Below, one piece after another: positions 1 to 9,529 of a stretch of DNA of 64,000 nt; the first letter of the stretch is position 1; every line of letters begins with the position of its first letter. This DNA comes from PALSA-612 sp963773055. Its GTDB lineage: Bacteria > Actinomycetota > Thermoleophilia > Gaiellales > Gaiellaceae. Under the pieces are notes generated by a model that made no database searches, was not told the origin of the DNA, and saw only the letters and a program-made list of their open reading frames with translations. The position numbers and the translations under genes are program-made. Location: NCBI GenBank assembly GCA_963773055.1, contig CAVYZL010000006.1, positions 1,364,001-1,428,000 of the forward strand, in the 5' to 3' direction.

Positions 1-113
1 GCCGGCGCCGAATGCCCGAGCCACCGGACCGCGAGCAGCAGCGCGACCGCGACTCCGAGAACGAGCGTGATCGCCTGGCGCCGTGAGATCGGCAGCGGTG
101 ACACGTCTCCCAT
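1..113 (-). CDS. Membrane-anchored protein, N-terminal fragment (possible ComEA-like)
   Basis: The reading frame starts at an ATG at 113 and runs off the left edge of the window after 37 codons. It encodes a short basic cytoplasmic segment (MGDVSPLPISRRQ) followed by one hydrophobic helix (about residues 14-31), so the product is anchored in the membrane by its N terminus. It lies 57 bases downstream of leuS on the same strand. In related actinobacteria a ComEA-type helix-hairpin-helix DNA-uptake protein commonly follows leuS, and this N terminus would fit, but the diagnostic HhH domain lies outside the window. The assignment is therefore only a suggestion. Confidence 0.5.
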   Translation of the reverse strand, partial: MGDVSPLPISRRQAITLVLGVAVALLLAVRWLGHSAP

Positions 114-170
114 CGTGACAACGCGCTCGACGCGCGACTGCGCTGACTTTGCGCCGAATCTGCTGCAGGC

Positions 171-2561
171 CTAGACGACGAAGTTGACGAGCTTGCCGGG
201 CACGACGACCGTCTGCCTCATCTCTGCGCCGTCGAGGTAAGGCTGTGCCCTGGCCGATGCCTTTGCCAGCTCGACGAGCTCGTCGTCGGAGAGCGACGCC
301 GGCACGACGAAGCGGTCGCGCACGCGGCCGTTGACCTGGACCACGAGCTCGAATGTGTCGCGCTCGAGCATCGCCTCGTCGGCCACCGGCCACGCCACCT
401 TCCACAATCGCTCCTCGTGCCCGAGCGCCTGCCACAGCTCCTCCGTGACGTGCGGCGCGTAGGGCTGGATCAACGATACGGCCGTCTCCGCGGCGAAGCG
501 CGCAGCCGGATCCGAGGTGTTGCGCGAGAGCTCGTTCGCGAGCTCCATGATCGCGGAGATGGCGGTGTTGTACGAGAGGCGTCGCTCGATGTCGTCCGTG
601 ACCTTCGCGATCGTCGCGTGCGTCTTGCGTGCGAGCAGCGTGTCTGCGCCAGAGTCGCCCTCCTCGCCTGCAGCGACCTCGTGCACGAGCCGCCACAGCC
701 GGCGCAGGAAGCGCACGATGCCCTCGATCCCCGTGTCCGTCCACTCCATGTCCTGGTCGGCGGGCCCGAGGAAGAGGATGTACAGCCGCACCGCGTCCGC
801 CCCGTGCGCGGCGACGAACGGGTCCGGGCCGAGAACGTTGCCCTTCGTCTTCGACATCTTCGTGCCGCCCAGCTGCACCCAGCCCTGGTGGAACACCGTC
901 GAGAAGGGCTCGCGGAACCCGACGAGGCCCATCTCGTTCAACACTTTGACGAAGAAGCGCGAGTAGAGCAGGTGCCCGGTCGTGTGGTCGATGCCGCCGA
1001 TGTACTGGTCGATCGGGCACCAGTAGTCGACGACCTCGCGGCCGAACGGCGCCTCGTCCGAGTGGGGATCGACGTAGCGGAGGAAGTACCAGGACGAGTC
1101 GACGAACGTGTCCATCGTGTCCGCCTCGCGCGTCCCTGGCTTGCCGCACTTCGGGCAGGGCACGTGGAGCCATTCGGTGTTAGACGCGAGCGGCGGCACG
1201 CCCTTCGGCCGGTAGTCCTCGACCTCGGGCAGGAGCAGTGGCAACTCGTCGTCGGGCACGGGCACCATGCCGCAGTCCTCGCAGTAGACGATCGGGATCG
1301 GGCAGCCCCAGTAGCGCTGGCGCGAGAAGCTCCAGTCGCGGAGACGGTAGGAGACGGTCGGCTCTGCCTTTCCCTGCGCGCGGAGCCACTCGACGATCGC
1401 GGTCTTCGCCTCCTCCGCGGGCGTCCCGTCGAACTGCTCCGAGTTGACGAGCGTGCCGTCCTCCGAGATCACCTCGACGATCGGCAGGCCGAACGTCTCC
1501 GCGAACTCCCGGTCGCGCTCATCGTGGGCGGGCACGGCCATGATCGCGCCCGTGCCGTACTCCATCAGGACGTAGTCCGCGACCCAGATCGGGATCTCGG
1601 CGCCGGTGGCCGGGTTCGTCGCATGGAGGCCGGTGAAGACTCCCGTCTTGACGTCCTCGCCCGCGCGCTCCTCGCCGCGCTTGGCGGCCGTGTGCTTCGC
1701 GTACGCCTGCACCTCGTCGTTTCCGATCCGCTCCACGAGCGGGTGCTCGGGCGCGAGCACAAAGAACGTCGCGCCGAACAGCGTGTCCGGCCGTGTCGTG
1801 AACACGGGCACGTCCTCGCCGAGCTCGTCGACGCGGAAGCGGAGCTCGGCGCCCTCCGAGCGGCCGATCCAGTTCCGCTGGATCGTCTTCGTGCGCTCGG
1901 GCCAGTCGTGGCCGGGCGGCAGGTCGTACTCGAGCAGCTCGTCGGCGTAGTCCGTGATCTTGAAGAACCACTGCTCGAGATTCCGCGCCTCTACCTCCGC
2001 TCCGCAGCGCTCGCAGTGGCCGTCGACCACGTACTCGTTCGCGACGACCGTCTGATCGTTCGGGCACCAGTTGACCGGCGCCGCCTTCCGGTACGCGAGG
2101 CCGCGCTCGAAGAAGCGGAGAAAGAGCCACTGCGTCCACTTGTAGAAGCCGGTCTCGTGCGCCGAGACCTCGCGGTCCCAGTCGATCGCCCACCCGAGGC
2201 GCTTCATCTGCGCGCGGATGATCTGGATGTAGTGATCCGTGATCTCGCGCGGATGGCCGCCTTCACGAATGGCGGCGTTCTCGGCGGGAAGACCGAACGA
2301 GTCGAAGCCCATCGGCCGCAGCACGCGCCAGCCTGAGCGGCGGCGCAGGTGCGTGAGCACGTCGCCCATCGTGTAGTTGAGGACGTGTCCCATGTGCAGG
2401 GTCCCTGACGGGTAGGGGAGCATCTCGAGCTGGTACCAGTGGCGCTCGTCCGCGCCCTCGCCCGGGGCGGGGTTCGGCGTCGAGAAGGCGCGCTCGTCCT
2501 CCCAGACGCGCTGCCACTTCGCCTCGATCGCCTGTGGCTCGTACTGCGGTATGTCCGTCAT
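171..2561 (-). CDS. leuS: Leucyl-tRNA synthetase
   Basis: This enzyme charges tRNA-Leu with leucine in the cytoplasm. The 796-residue product is complete and slightly short for a bacterial LeuRS. The class I signature HMGH is at residues 56-59 and KMSKT near 568. The CP1 editing domain is present (TTRPDTLFGATFFVLAPEHP, about 255-275), as are zinc-knuckle cysteines (CPNDQ...CERCG and CEDCG/CPKCG). The C-terminal anticodon-binding and tRNA-interaction region ends in VVVPGKLVNFVV. The ATG start at 2561 has an AGGACGA ribosome site just upstream. Expression appears to be controlled by transcription attenuation in the leader at 2597-2696. The frame is intact, unlike many neighbouring genes. Confidence 0.98.
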   Translation of the reverse strand: MTDIPQYEPQAIEAKWQRVWEDERAFSTPNPAPGEGADERHWYQLEMLPYPSGTLHMGHVLNYTMGDVLTHLRRRSGWRVLRPMGFDSFGLPAENAAIREGGHPREITDHYIQIIRAQMKRLGWAIDWDREVSAHETGFYKWTQWLFLRFFERGLAYRKAAPVNWCPNDQTVVANEYVVDGHCERCGAEVEARNLEQWFFKITDYADELLEYDLPPGHDWPERTKTIQRNWIGRSEGAELRFRVDELGEDVPVFTTRPDTLFGATFFVLAPEHPLVERIGNDEVQAYAKHTAAKRGEERAGEDVKTGVFTGLHATNPATGAEIPIWVADYVLMEYGTGAIMAVPAHDERDREFAETFGLPIVEVISEDGTLVNSEQFDGTPAEEAKTAIVEWLRAQGKAEPTVSYRLRDWSFSRQRYWGCPIPIVYCEDCGMVPVPDDELPLLLPEVEDYRPKGVPPLASNTEWLHVPCPKCGKPGTREADTMDTFVDSSWYFLRYVDPHSDEAPFGREVVDYWCPIDQYIGGIDHTTGHLLYSRFFVKVLNEMGLVGFREPFSTVFHQGWVQLGGTKMSKTKGNVLGPDPFVAAHGADAVRLYILFLGPADQDMEWTDTGIEGIVRFLRRLWRLVHEVAAGEEGDSGADTLLARKTHATIAKVTDDIERRLSYNTAISAIMELANELSRNTSDPAARFAAETAVSLIQPYAPHVTEELWQALGHEERLWKVAWPVADEAMLERDTFELVVQVNGRVRDRFVVPASLSDDELVELAKASARAQPYLDGAEMRQTVVVPGKLVNFVV

Positions 2562-2596
2562 TTCGTCCTGCCCTGCTCTCTTATGCGCCTGGGAAC

Positions 2597-2620
2597 AAAA
2601 AAGCCTCTCATCTGAGAGGC
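2597..2620 (-). terminator. Intrinsic terminator in the leuS leader
   Basis: On the minus strand a 7-bp perfect stem (GCCTCTC and GAGAGGC, with a four-base loop that can be closed by one further A-T pair) is followed directly by six T residues. It lies between the leader promoter and the leuS start, so it would stop transcription before leuS unless an alternative structure forms. The sequence AGAG-CAG at 2655-2661 (minus) can pair with the CTG and CTCT segments that include the 5' arm of this terminator, which is the arrangement expected for an antiterminator. Confidence 0.85.
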
Positions 2621-2624
2621 CGTG

Positions 2625-2660
2625 GGCAGCTGTCGCGGCGGGGCCGCGATGCCACCTGCT
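2625..2660 (-). promoter_or_regulatory. Antiterminator-like element of the leuS leader, T-box-like core
   Basis: The minus strand reads AGCAGGTGGCATCGCGGC, close to the T-box consensus (NNTGGNACCGCGG). A perfect 7-bp hairpin follows (TCGCGGC, CCC loop, GCCGCGA), then a GCTGC that can pair with the preceding GCAG to close a helix around the TGGC bulge. This resembles a T-box antiterminator. However, TGGC would pair with a tRNA whose discriminator base is G rather than the A usual for tRNA-Leu, and there is no room for a specifier Stem I between this element and the promoter-like sequence. The regulator could therefore be a reduced T-box or a translation-coupled attenuator. Confidence 0.55.
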
Positions 2661-2681
2661 CTATGCGAGAAGCTTCACCAT
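2661..2681 (-). CDS. Leader peptide MVKLLA for leuS attenuation
   Basis: This is a six-codon open frame, ATG to TAG, encoding MVKLLA with tandem Leu codons CTT-CTC at positions 4 and 5. Its ATG lies nine bases after a promoter-like TAAACT, the spacing expected for a leaderless actinobacterial transcript. The antiterminator-like hairpin and the intrinsic terminator follow at once. Tandem cognate codons before a terminator upstream of a leucine-related gene are the hallmark of ribosome-mediated attenuation. No homology is claimed: the call rests on position and codon content only. Confidence 0.55.
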   Translation of the reverse strand: MVKLLA

Positions 2682-2690
2682 CCTGTTTGC

Positions 2691-2713
2691 AGTTTAGCGC
2701 CTGCTAGCGTCGG
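2691..2713 (-). promoter_or_regulatory. Candidate leuS leader promoter
   Basis: On the minus strand a -10-like TAAACT (2696-2691) lies 16 bases downstream of a -35-like TGACGC. The predicted start would fall at or next to the ATG of the MVKLLA leader frame. The region sits between the leader and the start codon of the divergent CDGSH gene at 2718, so the promoters of the two genes must overlap. Confidence 0.45.
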
Positions 2714-2717
2714 CGTC

Positions 2718-3352
2718 ATGGTGGCCGAGCAGCCCACGATCACGCCGACGACGAACGGGCCGTACCGCGTCGAGTGGGTGACGGCGCTCCGGAACTCGCG
2801 CGGCGAAGAGCTCGCGGTGAAGGAGGAGATGTACCTCTGCCGCTGCGGCGGCTCGCAGAACAAGCCGTTCTGCGACGGCACGCACCGCAAGAACGGCTTC
2901 CGCGGGCGGCGCGTGACGCGCCGGCAGATCGAGCGCCGCCGGCCGTACGTCGGGCGCGAGGTGACGATCACGGACAACCGCTCGATCTGCGCACATGCAG
3001 GGTTCTGCACGAGCGAGCTGCGCGCCGTGTTCAAGAGCGGTCGCAAGCCGTGGATCGCGCCCGACGAGGCAGACGTGGAGGCGATCGCGACGACGATCCT
3101 CAAGTGCCCTTCCGGCGCCCTCGCGTACGAGATCGACGGCATCGCGTTCGGCGACCAGGAGCGCGCGCCGACGATCACCGTCTCGAAGGACGGCCCCTAC
3201 TACGTCACGGGCGCGGTCGAGCTGCTCCACCCGCGGGGCTCCACGGCCCGTCGCGCGAGCGCTTCGCGCTCTGCCGCTGCGGCCAGTCGAAGAACAAGCC
3301 GTTCTGCGACGGGACGCACTGGTACGTCGGCTTTCGCGACCCGAAGAACTGA
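2718..3352 (+). CDS. CDGSH iron-sulfur protein with central ferredoxin-like domain (frameshifted)
   Basis: The product carries three iron-sulfur modules. An N-terminal CDGSH zinc-finger-like 2Fe-2S motif (CRCGGSQNKPFCDGTH, about residues 40-55) is followed by a Fer4_19-type domain with conserved cysteines (SICAHAGFC ... LKCPSGAL, about 90-140). A second CDGSH motif (CRCGQSKNKPFCDGTH) ends the protein. The second CDGSH lies in another frame: one base is missing near 3235, next to a GGGG run. Proteins of this layout are usually annotated as divergent CDGSH or mitoNEET-like redox proteins of unknown substrate. The ATG at 2718 is the first plausible start, though no clear ribosome site is seen. 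lysA begins two bases after the stop, which suggests co-transcription. Confidence 0.85.
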
Positions 3353-3354
3353 CC

Positions 3355-4618
3355 GTGCTCGATCTCCTTCCCGACTCCGCGCGGATCGAGGGCGGCGAGC
3401 TCGTCCTCGGCGGGCTCGGCGCGAGCGCGCTCGCCGAGGCGCACGGCACCCCGCTCGTCGTCTACTGCGAGGAGACCCTGCGTGCGCGGGCACGGGCGTA
3501 CCGCGAGGCGGCGCCGGAGGCGTCCGTCCTCTACAGCGTCAAGGCTTTCCCGAACGTCGCCGTGCTGTCGCTGTTCCGCGACGAGGGGCTCGGCGCGGAG
3601 GCGTCGACGCTCGGCGAGCTCGCGTATGCACGCGCCGCCGGGATCGGCGGAGACGCGCTCGTGCTCGACGGCAACAACAAGGCGGACGAGGAGCTGCGCG
3701 CCGGCGCGGAGGCGGGCTGCCTCGTCGTCCTCGACGCGCCCGACGACGCGGAGCGGGCGGCAGCCGCGGGCGTCGAGCGGGTGCTCGTTCGCGTGACTCC
3801 GGGAATCGACGCCGACACGCACTGGGCCGTCCAGACGGGCCACCGCGGCTCGAAGTTCGGGCTCACGCCGGAGCAGGCGGCGGAGACGATCGGCCGCTGC
3901 ACCGGGCTCGGGCTGACGGCGGAGGGGCTCCACGTCCACATCGGCTCGCAGCTGCTCGACGTCGGCGCAGAGCGGATGACAGTCGACTGGCTCGCCGCGT
4001 TCGCCGCCGACTGCCGGGCGGACCTCGGCTGGACGCCGGCCGTCGTCGACCTCGGCGGCGGGCTCGGCATCCGCTACGCGGAGGACGATCCGGGGCTCGA
4101 GCCTCAGACGTTCGTGCGCGCGCTCCTCGAGCGGCTCGCGCACGCCTGGTCGCTCCACGACCTGCCGGCGCCGCGCGTGATCCTCGAGCCGGGACGCTCG
4201 CTCGTCGGACGGGCGGGCGTGACGCTCTACCGCGTCGGTGCGATCAAGCAAGCGTCCGAGAACGTCACCTACGTCGCCGTCGACGGCGGCATGTCCGACA
4301 ACCCGCGGCCGCAGCTCTACGGCGCAAGGCACACGGCGCTGCTCGCGAACCGGGCGGACGAGGAAGTCGGCCGGATCGTTCGCGATCTGCGGCAAGCACT
4401 GCGAGTCGGCGGACGTGATGATCGAACGGGCGCCGCTTCCCGAGCCGCACCGCGGCGACGTGCTCGCGGTCGTGGCCACCGGGGCGTACACGCTCGCGAT
4501 GAGCTCAAACTACAACGCGCTGCCGCGGCCGGCCGCCGTCCTCGTCGCGAACGGTGAGGCGCGCGTGATCCGCCGCCGCGAGACGGTCGACGACCTGCTG
4601 CGGCTGGAGGCGGAGTGA
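3355..4618 (+). CDS. lysA: Diaminopimelate decarboxylase (frameshifted)
   Basis: This PLP enzyme makes the last step of lysine synthesis, meso-diaminopimelate to lysine. Visible hallmarks are the PLP lysine (LYSVKAFPN), HVHIGSQ, the phosphate-binding GGGLGI, the EPGRS motif and the C-terminal CES and YNALPRP segments. One extra base near 4382 splits the gene: the first frame covers the barrel, the second resumes at ICGKHCESADVM and runs to the end. The conceptual length of about 420 residues equals the family norm. The GTG start at 3355 follows the CDGSH stop by two bases. Its stop codon overlaps the next start (GTGA), so the genes are translationally coupled. Confidence 0.93.
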
Positions 4619-5217
4619 GCGAGCACACGGTTCTCGTCTGGTCCGACTACATCTGACCGTTCTGCCGCGTCGGCCAGGTCACGGCCGACTGGCTGGAGCA
4701 CCAGGTCGGTGCCCGCGTCACATGGCTTCCCTTCGACCTCCACCCCGAGTATCCCGAGGACGGCCTGCCGCGCGCCAACCTGCTCGCGCGTTACGGCGAG
4801 GCGGGGATCGAACGTGTCCGGCGGATGTTCGAGGAGCACGGCCTCGCGTACAACCCGAACCCCGAGGTCGTCCCGAACACGATGCGCGCCCTACGCGTGA
4901 CCGAGCTCGGACGCGAACGCGGGCTCCAGCGCGCGGTGCACGACCGGCTGATGGACGCCTACTGGGACGAGTCGAGGAACATCGGCGATCCCGAGGAGGT
5001 GCGTGCACTCGCCGTCGAGGCCGGCCTAAACGCCGATGAGGTCGCCGATGTGCTCGGGAGCGACGAGTACGCCGACCGGGTACGCACCTCGACGGGAGAA
5101 GCACAGGCGCTCGGCATCACCGGGATCCCGGCATTCGTCCTCGACGACCGGCTGCTGATCCTCGGTGCCCAACCGCGGGAGGTGTTCGAGCGCGCCTATG
5201 CGCAGCTCGCGGAGTGA
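4615..5217 (+). CDS. DsbA/FrnE-like thiol oxidoreductase, probable selenoprotein with in-frame TGA (Sec14)
   Basis: The frame starts at a GTG overlapping the lysA stop (GTGA) and runs 200 residues to 5217 with one internal TGA at 4654-4656, codon 14. In DsbA/FrnE proteins this position is the first cysteine of the CPxC active site; here the context is SDYI-TGA-PFCRVGQ, so the motif would read U-P-F-C. The rest matches the family: a helical insertion with NPNPEVVPNTMRALR, and the cis-Pro segment GITGIPAFVLDD near the end. A 7-bp GC-rich hairpin with a GGTC-containing loop lies 12 bases after the TGA, as bacterial SECIS elements do. The alternative is a TGC-to-TGA sequencing error or nonsense mutation. 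Neither selA, selB, selC nor selD is in this window. Confidence 0.8.
4669..4689 (+). promoter_or_regulatory. SECIS-like hairpin for selenocysteine insertion
   Basis: A perfect 7-bp stem, GTCGGCC (4669-4675) with GGCCGAC (4683-4689), encloses the seven-base loop AGGTCAC. Nineteen bases separate the in-frame TGA from the loop, inside the 16-37 range of known bacterial SECIS elements. The loop has G at its second and third positions, as in the Escherichia coli fdhF loop (AGGUCU). The hairpin lies in the coding sequence and encodes part of the first helix after the active site. Confidence 0.75.
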
Positions 5218-5273
5218 GCCATCAGCGCCTGGTCGTTCGTATGATCGCGCCGACCCAACCAAGGAGGCATGTC

Positions 5274-5687
5274 ATGGACTACGAGGCGCTCATGCGGCAG
5301 GCGTACGACCACCTCAACGCCGGTGACCTCGAAGGGTTCGGCGCGATGCTCGACGACGACATGGTCGAGCACGAGGAAGCAGCAGGCCTTCCCCAGAACA
5401 AGGACGGCGTGATCCAGTTCTTCCAGATGTTCCGCGCGGCGTTCTCGGACCTGAGGATGGACGTCGAGGACCTGGCGATGGCCGGCGACCGGATTTGGAC
5501 GCGCGTGCGGATCACCGGCACGAACGACGGCGAGTTCATGGGGATGCCCGCGACGGGCAAGTCCGTCGACTTCCAGGGCATCGACATCGTCCGTATCAGC
5601 GACGCGGGGAAGGCTGTCGAGCACTGGGGCGTCACCGACACGATGGCGATGATGCAGCAGCTCGGCGCCGTTCCGACGCCGGCGTAG
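5274..5687 (+). CDS. SnoaL-like (NTF2-fold) ester cyclase family protein
   Basis: This 137-residue protein has the pattern of the SnoaL-like polyketide cyclase/NTF2-like family: an N-terminal helix (MDYEALMRQAYDHLNAGDLEGF), a DDDMVEHEE segment near residues 23-31, and sheet strands ending in DFQGIDIVRISDAGKAVEHWGVTD. Such proteins bind or turn over small hydrophobic molecules, but the substrate cannot be told from sequence. The ATG at 5274 was chosen because a perfect AAGGAGG lies six bases upstream. It follows the selenoprotein gene after 56 bases and ends before a strong bidirectional terminator. Confidence 0.85.
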   Translation: MDYEALMRQAYDHLNAGDLEGFGAMLDDDMVEHEEAAGLPQNKDGVIQFFQMFRAAFSDLRMDVEDLAMAGDRIWTRVRITGTNDGEFMGMPATGKSVDFQGIDIVRISDAGKAVEHWGVTDTMAMMQQLGAVPTPA

Positions 5688-5710
5688 CGCGATCGAGGAA
5701 GCTCGCTCGA

Positions 5711-5746
5711 GAGCCGGCGCCACCGCGAGGCGGCGCCGGCTCGTTT
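5711..5746. terminator. Bidirectional terminator between convergent genes
   Basis: An 11-bp perfect stem (GAGCCGGCGCC and GGCGCCGGCTC) with a ten-base loop is followed by TCGTTT on the plus strand. It lies between the SnoaL-like gene stop and the stop of the convergent secreted-protein gene, so it can serve both. Confidence 0.75.
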
Positions 5747-5749
5747 CGA

Positions 5750-6871
5750 CTAGAAGTTGAGTCCGACCTGGACGAGCCTGTATCCGGCGATGCCGGCGAG
5801 CTCGGGGTCGCCCTTGCGGTACGCCTTCACGAAGAACTGCAGGTTCTGGAACGGCTTCATGTGCTTCATGTCGCTGGTGGGAGGCATCGAGTACTGCACC
5901 CAGCCCTCGGTGCTCGTGGACGAGTTGTCGCCGCCGTCTACGACGCGAGGAGTCGCCCGGATGAACACGATCGCGCCGCGCACGACGTAACCCTGCGTGC
6001 TCTTCACCTTGATCTGCGCAAGCACGTTCTGCGACGTCGAGGTCAGCGGGTTCGGTGAGAACTTCACCTGGTCGACGATCAGCCTCTCCCCCTTGGGCAC
6101 ATCCTTGACGTCAATCGACTTGGCCCCGTCAGGGAGGGTGATGATGCCGCTGTTCGCGTCCTGGACGACAGAGGTCTGCGGCGAGTAGGCGTCGCCCTGG
6201 CCGCGTGCGTTCTTGGCAATCACGCGCGTGCGGAGCGTCTTGTCGAAGTCGGCTTGCTTCAGCTTGTACGACGCCTCGGTCGCGCCGTCGATCGCCTTGC
6301 AGGCGTTCCCCTCCTTGTCGCAGCGCTGCCACTTGTACGAGTACGTGATCGGCTGGTCGCCCGTCCAGGTGCCTGTGGTGGTCTTCAGCGTCTGACCGAC
6401 GAGCGCACTGCCACTGATCACCGGCGGGAATGTCGAAGCCGGCTTGTCATTCGGCTGTACCACGACGGACGTCGGTGCCGACGTCGCCGTGGTCGAGCCT
6501 GCGCTGTTCTTCGCCTTGACCCGGAAGCGGATCCGCTTGCCCAGATCATCCGAGCGCACCGTGTACGTCACATCCGTCTCGCCGCCGATGTTCTGGCAGG
6601 TTGCAGACGAGGAGTCGTCGGGGGGGTCCTTCTTGCACTGGAGCCACTGGTACGAGTACGTGATGTCCTTCGTGCTCTGCCAGAGCCCGCGATTTCCATG
6701 TAGCGCGCCGCCGACGACAGCCGGCCCCGAGATCGTGGGCTCGGCGGCGAGCGTCGGACCGGCGAGCGAGCGGGCCGAGCCGTTCGCCACGCCGACGAGC
6801 GCCATGATCGCGAGCGCGAGAGCAGCGAAGATTGGCATTCGAGCACGATGGCCCGATCGTGATGTGACCAT
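5750..6871 (-). CDS. Secreted protein with two tandem beta-rich repeats
   Basis: The 373-residue product has a signal peptide (basic start, hydrophobic stretch at about residues 12-30, ending near GSARSLA). Two repeats of about 95 residues follow, each with the pattern ISGxAxVGxxLxxxxGxW ... TYSYxWxxC ... YxxxxxDxxxxxRxRVxAKNxxG. These are Ig-like domains of a kind common in secreted actinobacterial proteins. A C-terminal domain of about 130 residues (from about 245) has no motif that I recognise. Each repeat carries paired cysteines likely to form disulfides. The ATG has a perfect AGGAGG site seven bases upstream. An adhesive or envelope role is possible, but no function is shown. Confidence 0.8.
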   Translation of the reverse strand: MVTSRSGHRARMPIFAALALAIMALVGVANGSARSLAGPTLAAEPTISGPAVVGGALHGNRGLWQSTKDITYSYQWLQCKKDPPDDSSSATCQNIGGETDVTYTVRSDDLGKRIRFRVKAKNSAGSTTATSAPTSVVVQPNDKPASTFPPVISGSALVGQTLKTTTGTWTGDQPITYSYKWQRCDKEGNACKAIDGATEASYKLKQADFDKTLRTRVIAKNARGQGDAYSPQTSVVQDANSGIITLPDGAKSIDVKDVPKGERLIVDQVKFSPNPLTSTSQNVLAQIKVKSTQGYVVRGAIVFIRATPRVVDGGDNSSTSTEGWVQYSMPPTSDMKHMKPFQNLQFFVKAYRKGDPELAGIAGYRLVQVGLNF

Positions 6872-6951
6872 GAGATTCCTCCTGTCGAAGAATGGGGCGG
6901 CAGCGGTCCGGGGGCAGCCGTACTACCCAGGGTAACCCGATGCGCGCCACG

Positions 6952-8831
<1,880 letters not shown>

Positions 8832-8835
<4 letters not shown>

Positions 8836-9515
8836 GGACTGTCCTCGTCAGCTCGCTGGGGGAACCTCCCGGTTTCCCCAGACCCTTTCCCCTGGTCCGC
8901 TTCGCGGACAGGCGGCTCCGCCGCCCCCTTCCGACGACGCTGCAGCCAGCGGACGAGCTCGACGGCACCGGCGACGGAGAACGCGATCAGGAGCGCGGCG
9001 ATCAGCCCCTTCCACGGCGCATCCTCGAACGACTTCCCACCGATGTACCCGAGGAGCGCCGCGTAGGACGCCCAGATGACGGCGGCGATCGCGTCGAAGG
9101 TCGCGAACCTCCGCCAGCGCATCTCGAGGGCGCCGGCGGAGAGCGTGACAGCCGTCCGGCCGCCGGGGATGAAGCGGGCGATGATGATGATCTCCCCGCC
9201 CCGCTCGTCGAGCTGGCGTTCGGCCCAGCGCAGCCGTCCTCTCGCCTTCTCCGACGAGAAGAAGCGCCGCTCGACGCGGTCGCCGTAGCGATGCCCGATG
9301 AAGTACGCGGTGTTGTCGCCGCAGAAGGCGCCCGCCGCCGCGAAGACGATGATCAGGCCGAGCTGCATGTCACCGGCGGACGCGAGCACACCGGCGGTGA
9401 TCACCATCGTCTCGCTCGGGACGAGCGGGATGATCGCGTCGAAGTACGCGACGGCGAACAGGAGCGGGTAAGTCCACCAGGCGCCAGAGACGAGGTCGAT
9501 CAGCTGCTGGAACAT
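8832..9515 (-). CDS. DedA family membrane protein
   Basis: This 227-residue integral membrane protein is a member of the DedA/SNARE-associated (VTT) family, involved in envelope lipid carrier flipping and pH or drug tolerance in other bacteria. The family signature is visible: an N-terminal re-entrant segment with D-x-IIPLVPSE (about 26-35), a G-D-N-x-A-Y-FIGHRYG stretch, and RFIPGGRTAVTLSAGAL. Two C-terminal membrane helices are followed by a charged tail. The ATG start at 9515 almost touches the divergent CoA-transferase gene, so their promoters must lie in each other's coding sequence. Confidence 0.92.
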
Positions 9516-9529
9516 CGGTGGTGAAGACT

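Noticed and set aside
417..2336. A 639-codon open frame on the plus strand opposite leuS
   Set aside because: It is antisense to an intact leuS, has Arg- and Ala-rich low-complexity translation typical of high-GC shadows, and has no ribosome site.
2625..2720. A complete canonical T-box riboswitch before leuS
   Set aside because: There is no room for a specifier Stem I after the promoter-like sequence, and the TGGC bulge does not match the A discriminator of tRNA-Leu. Only a T-box-like core is claimed.
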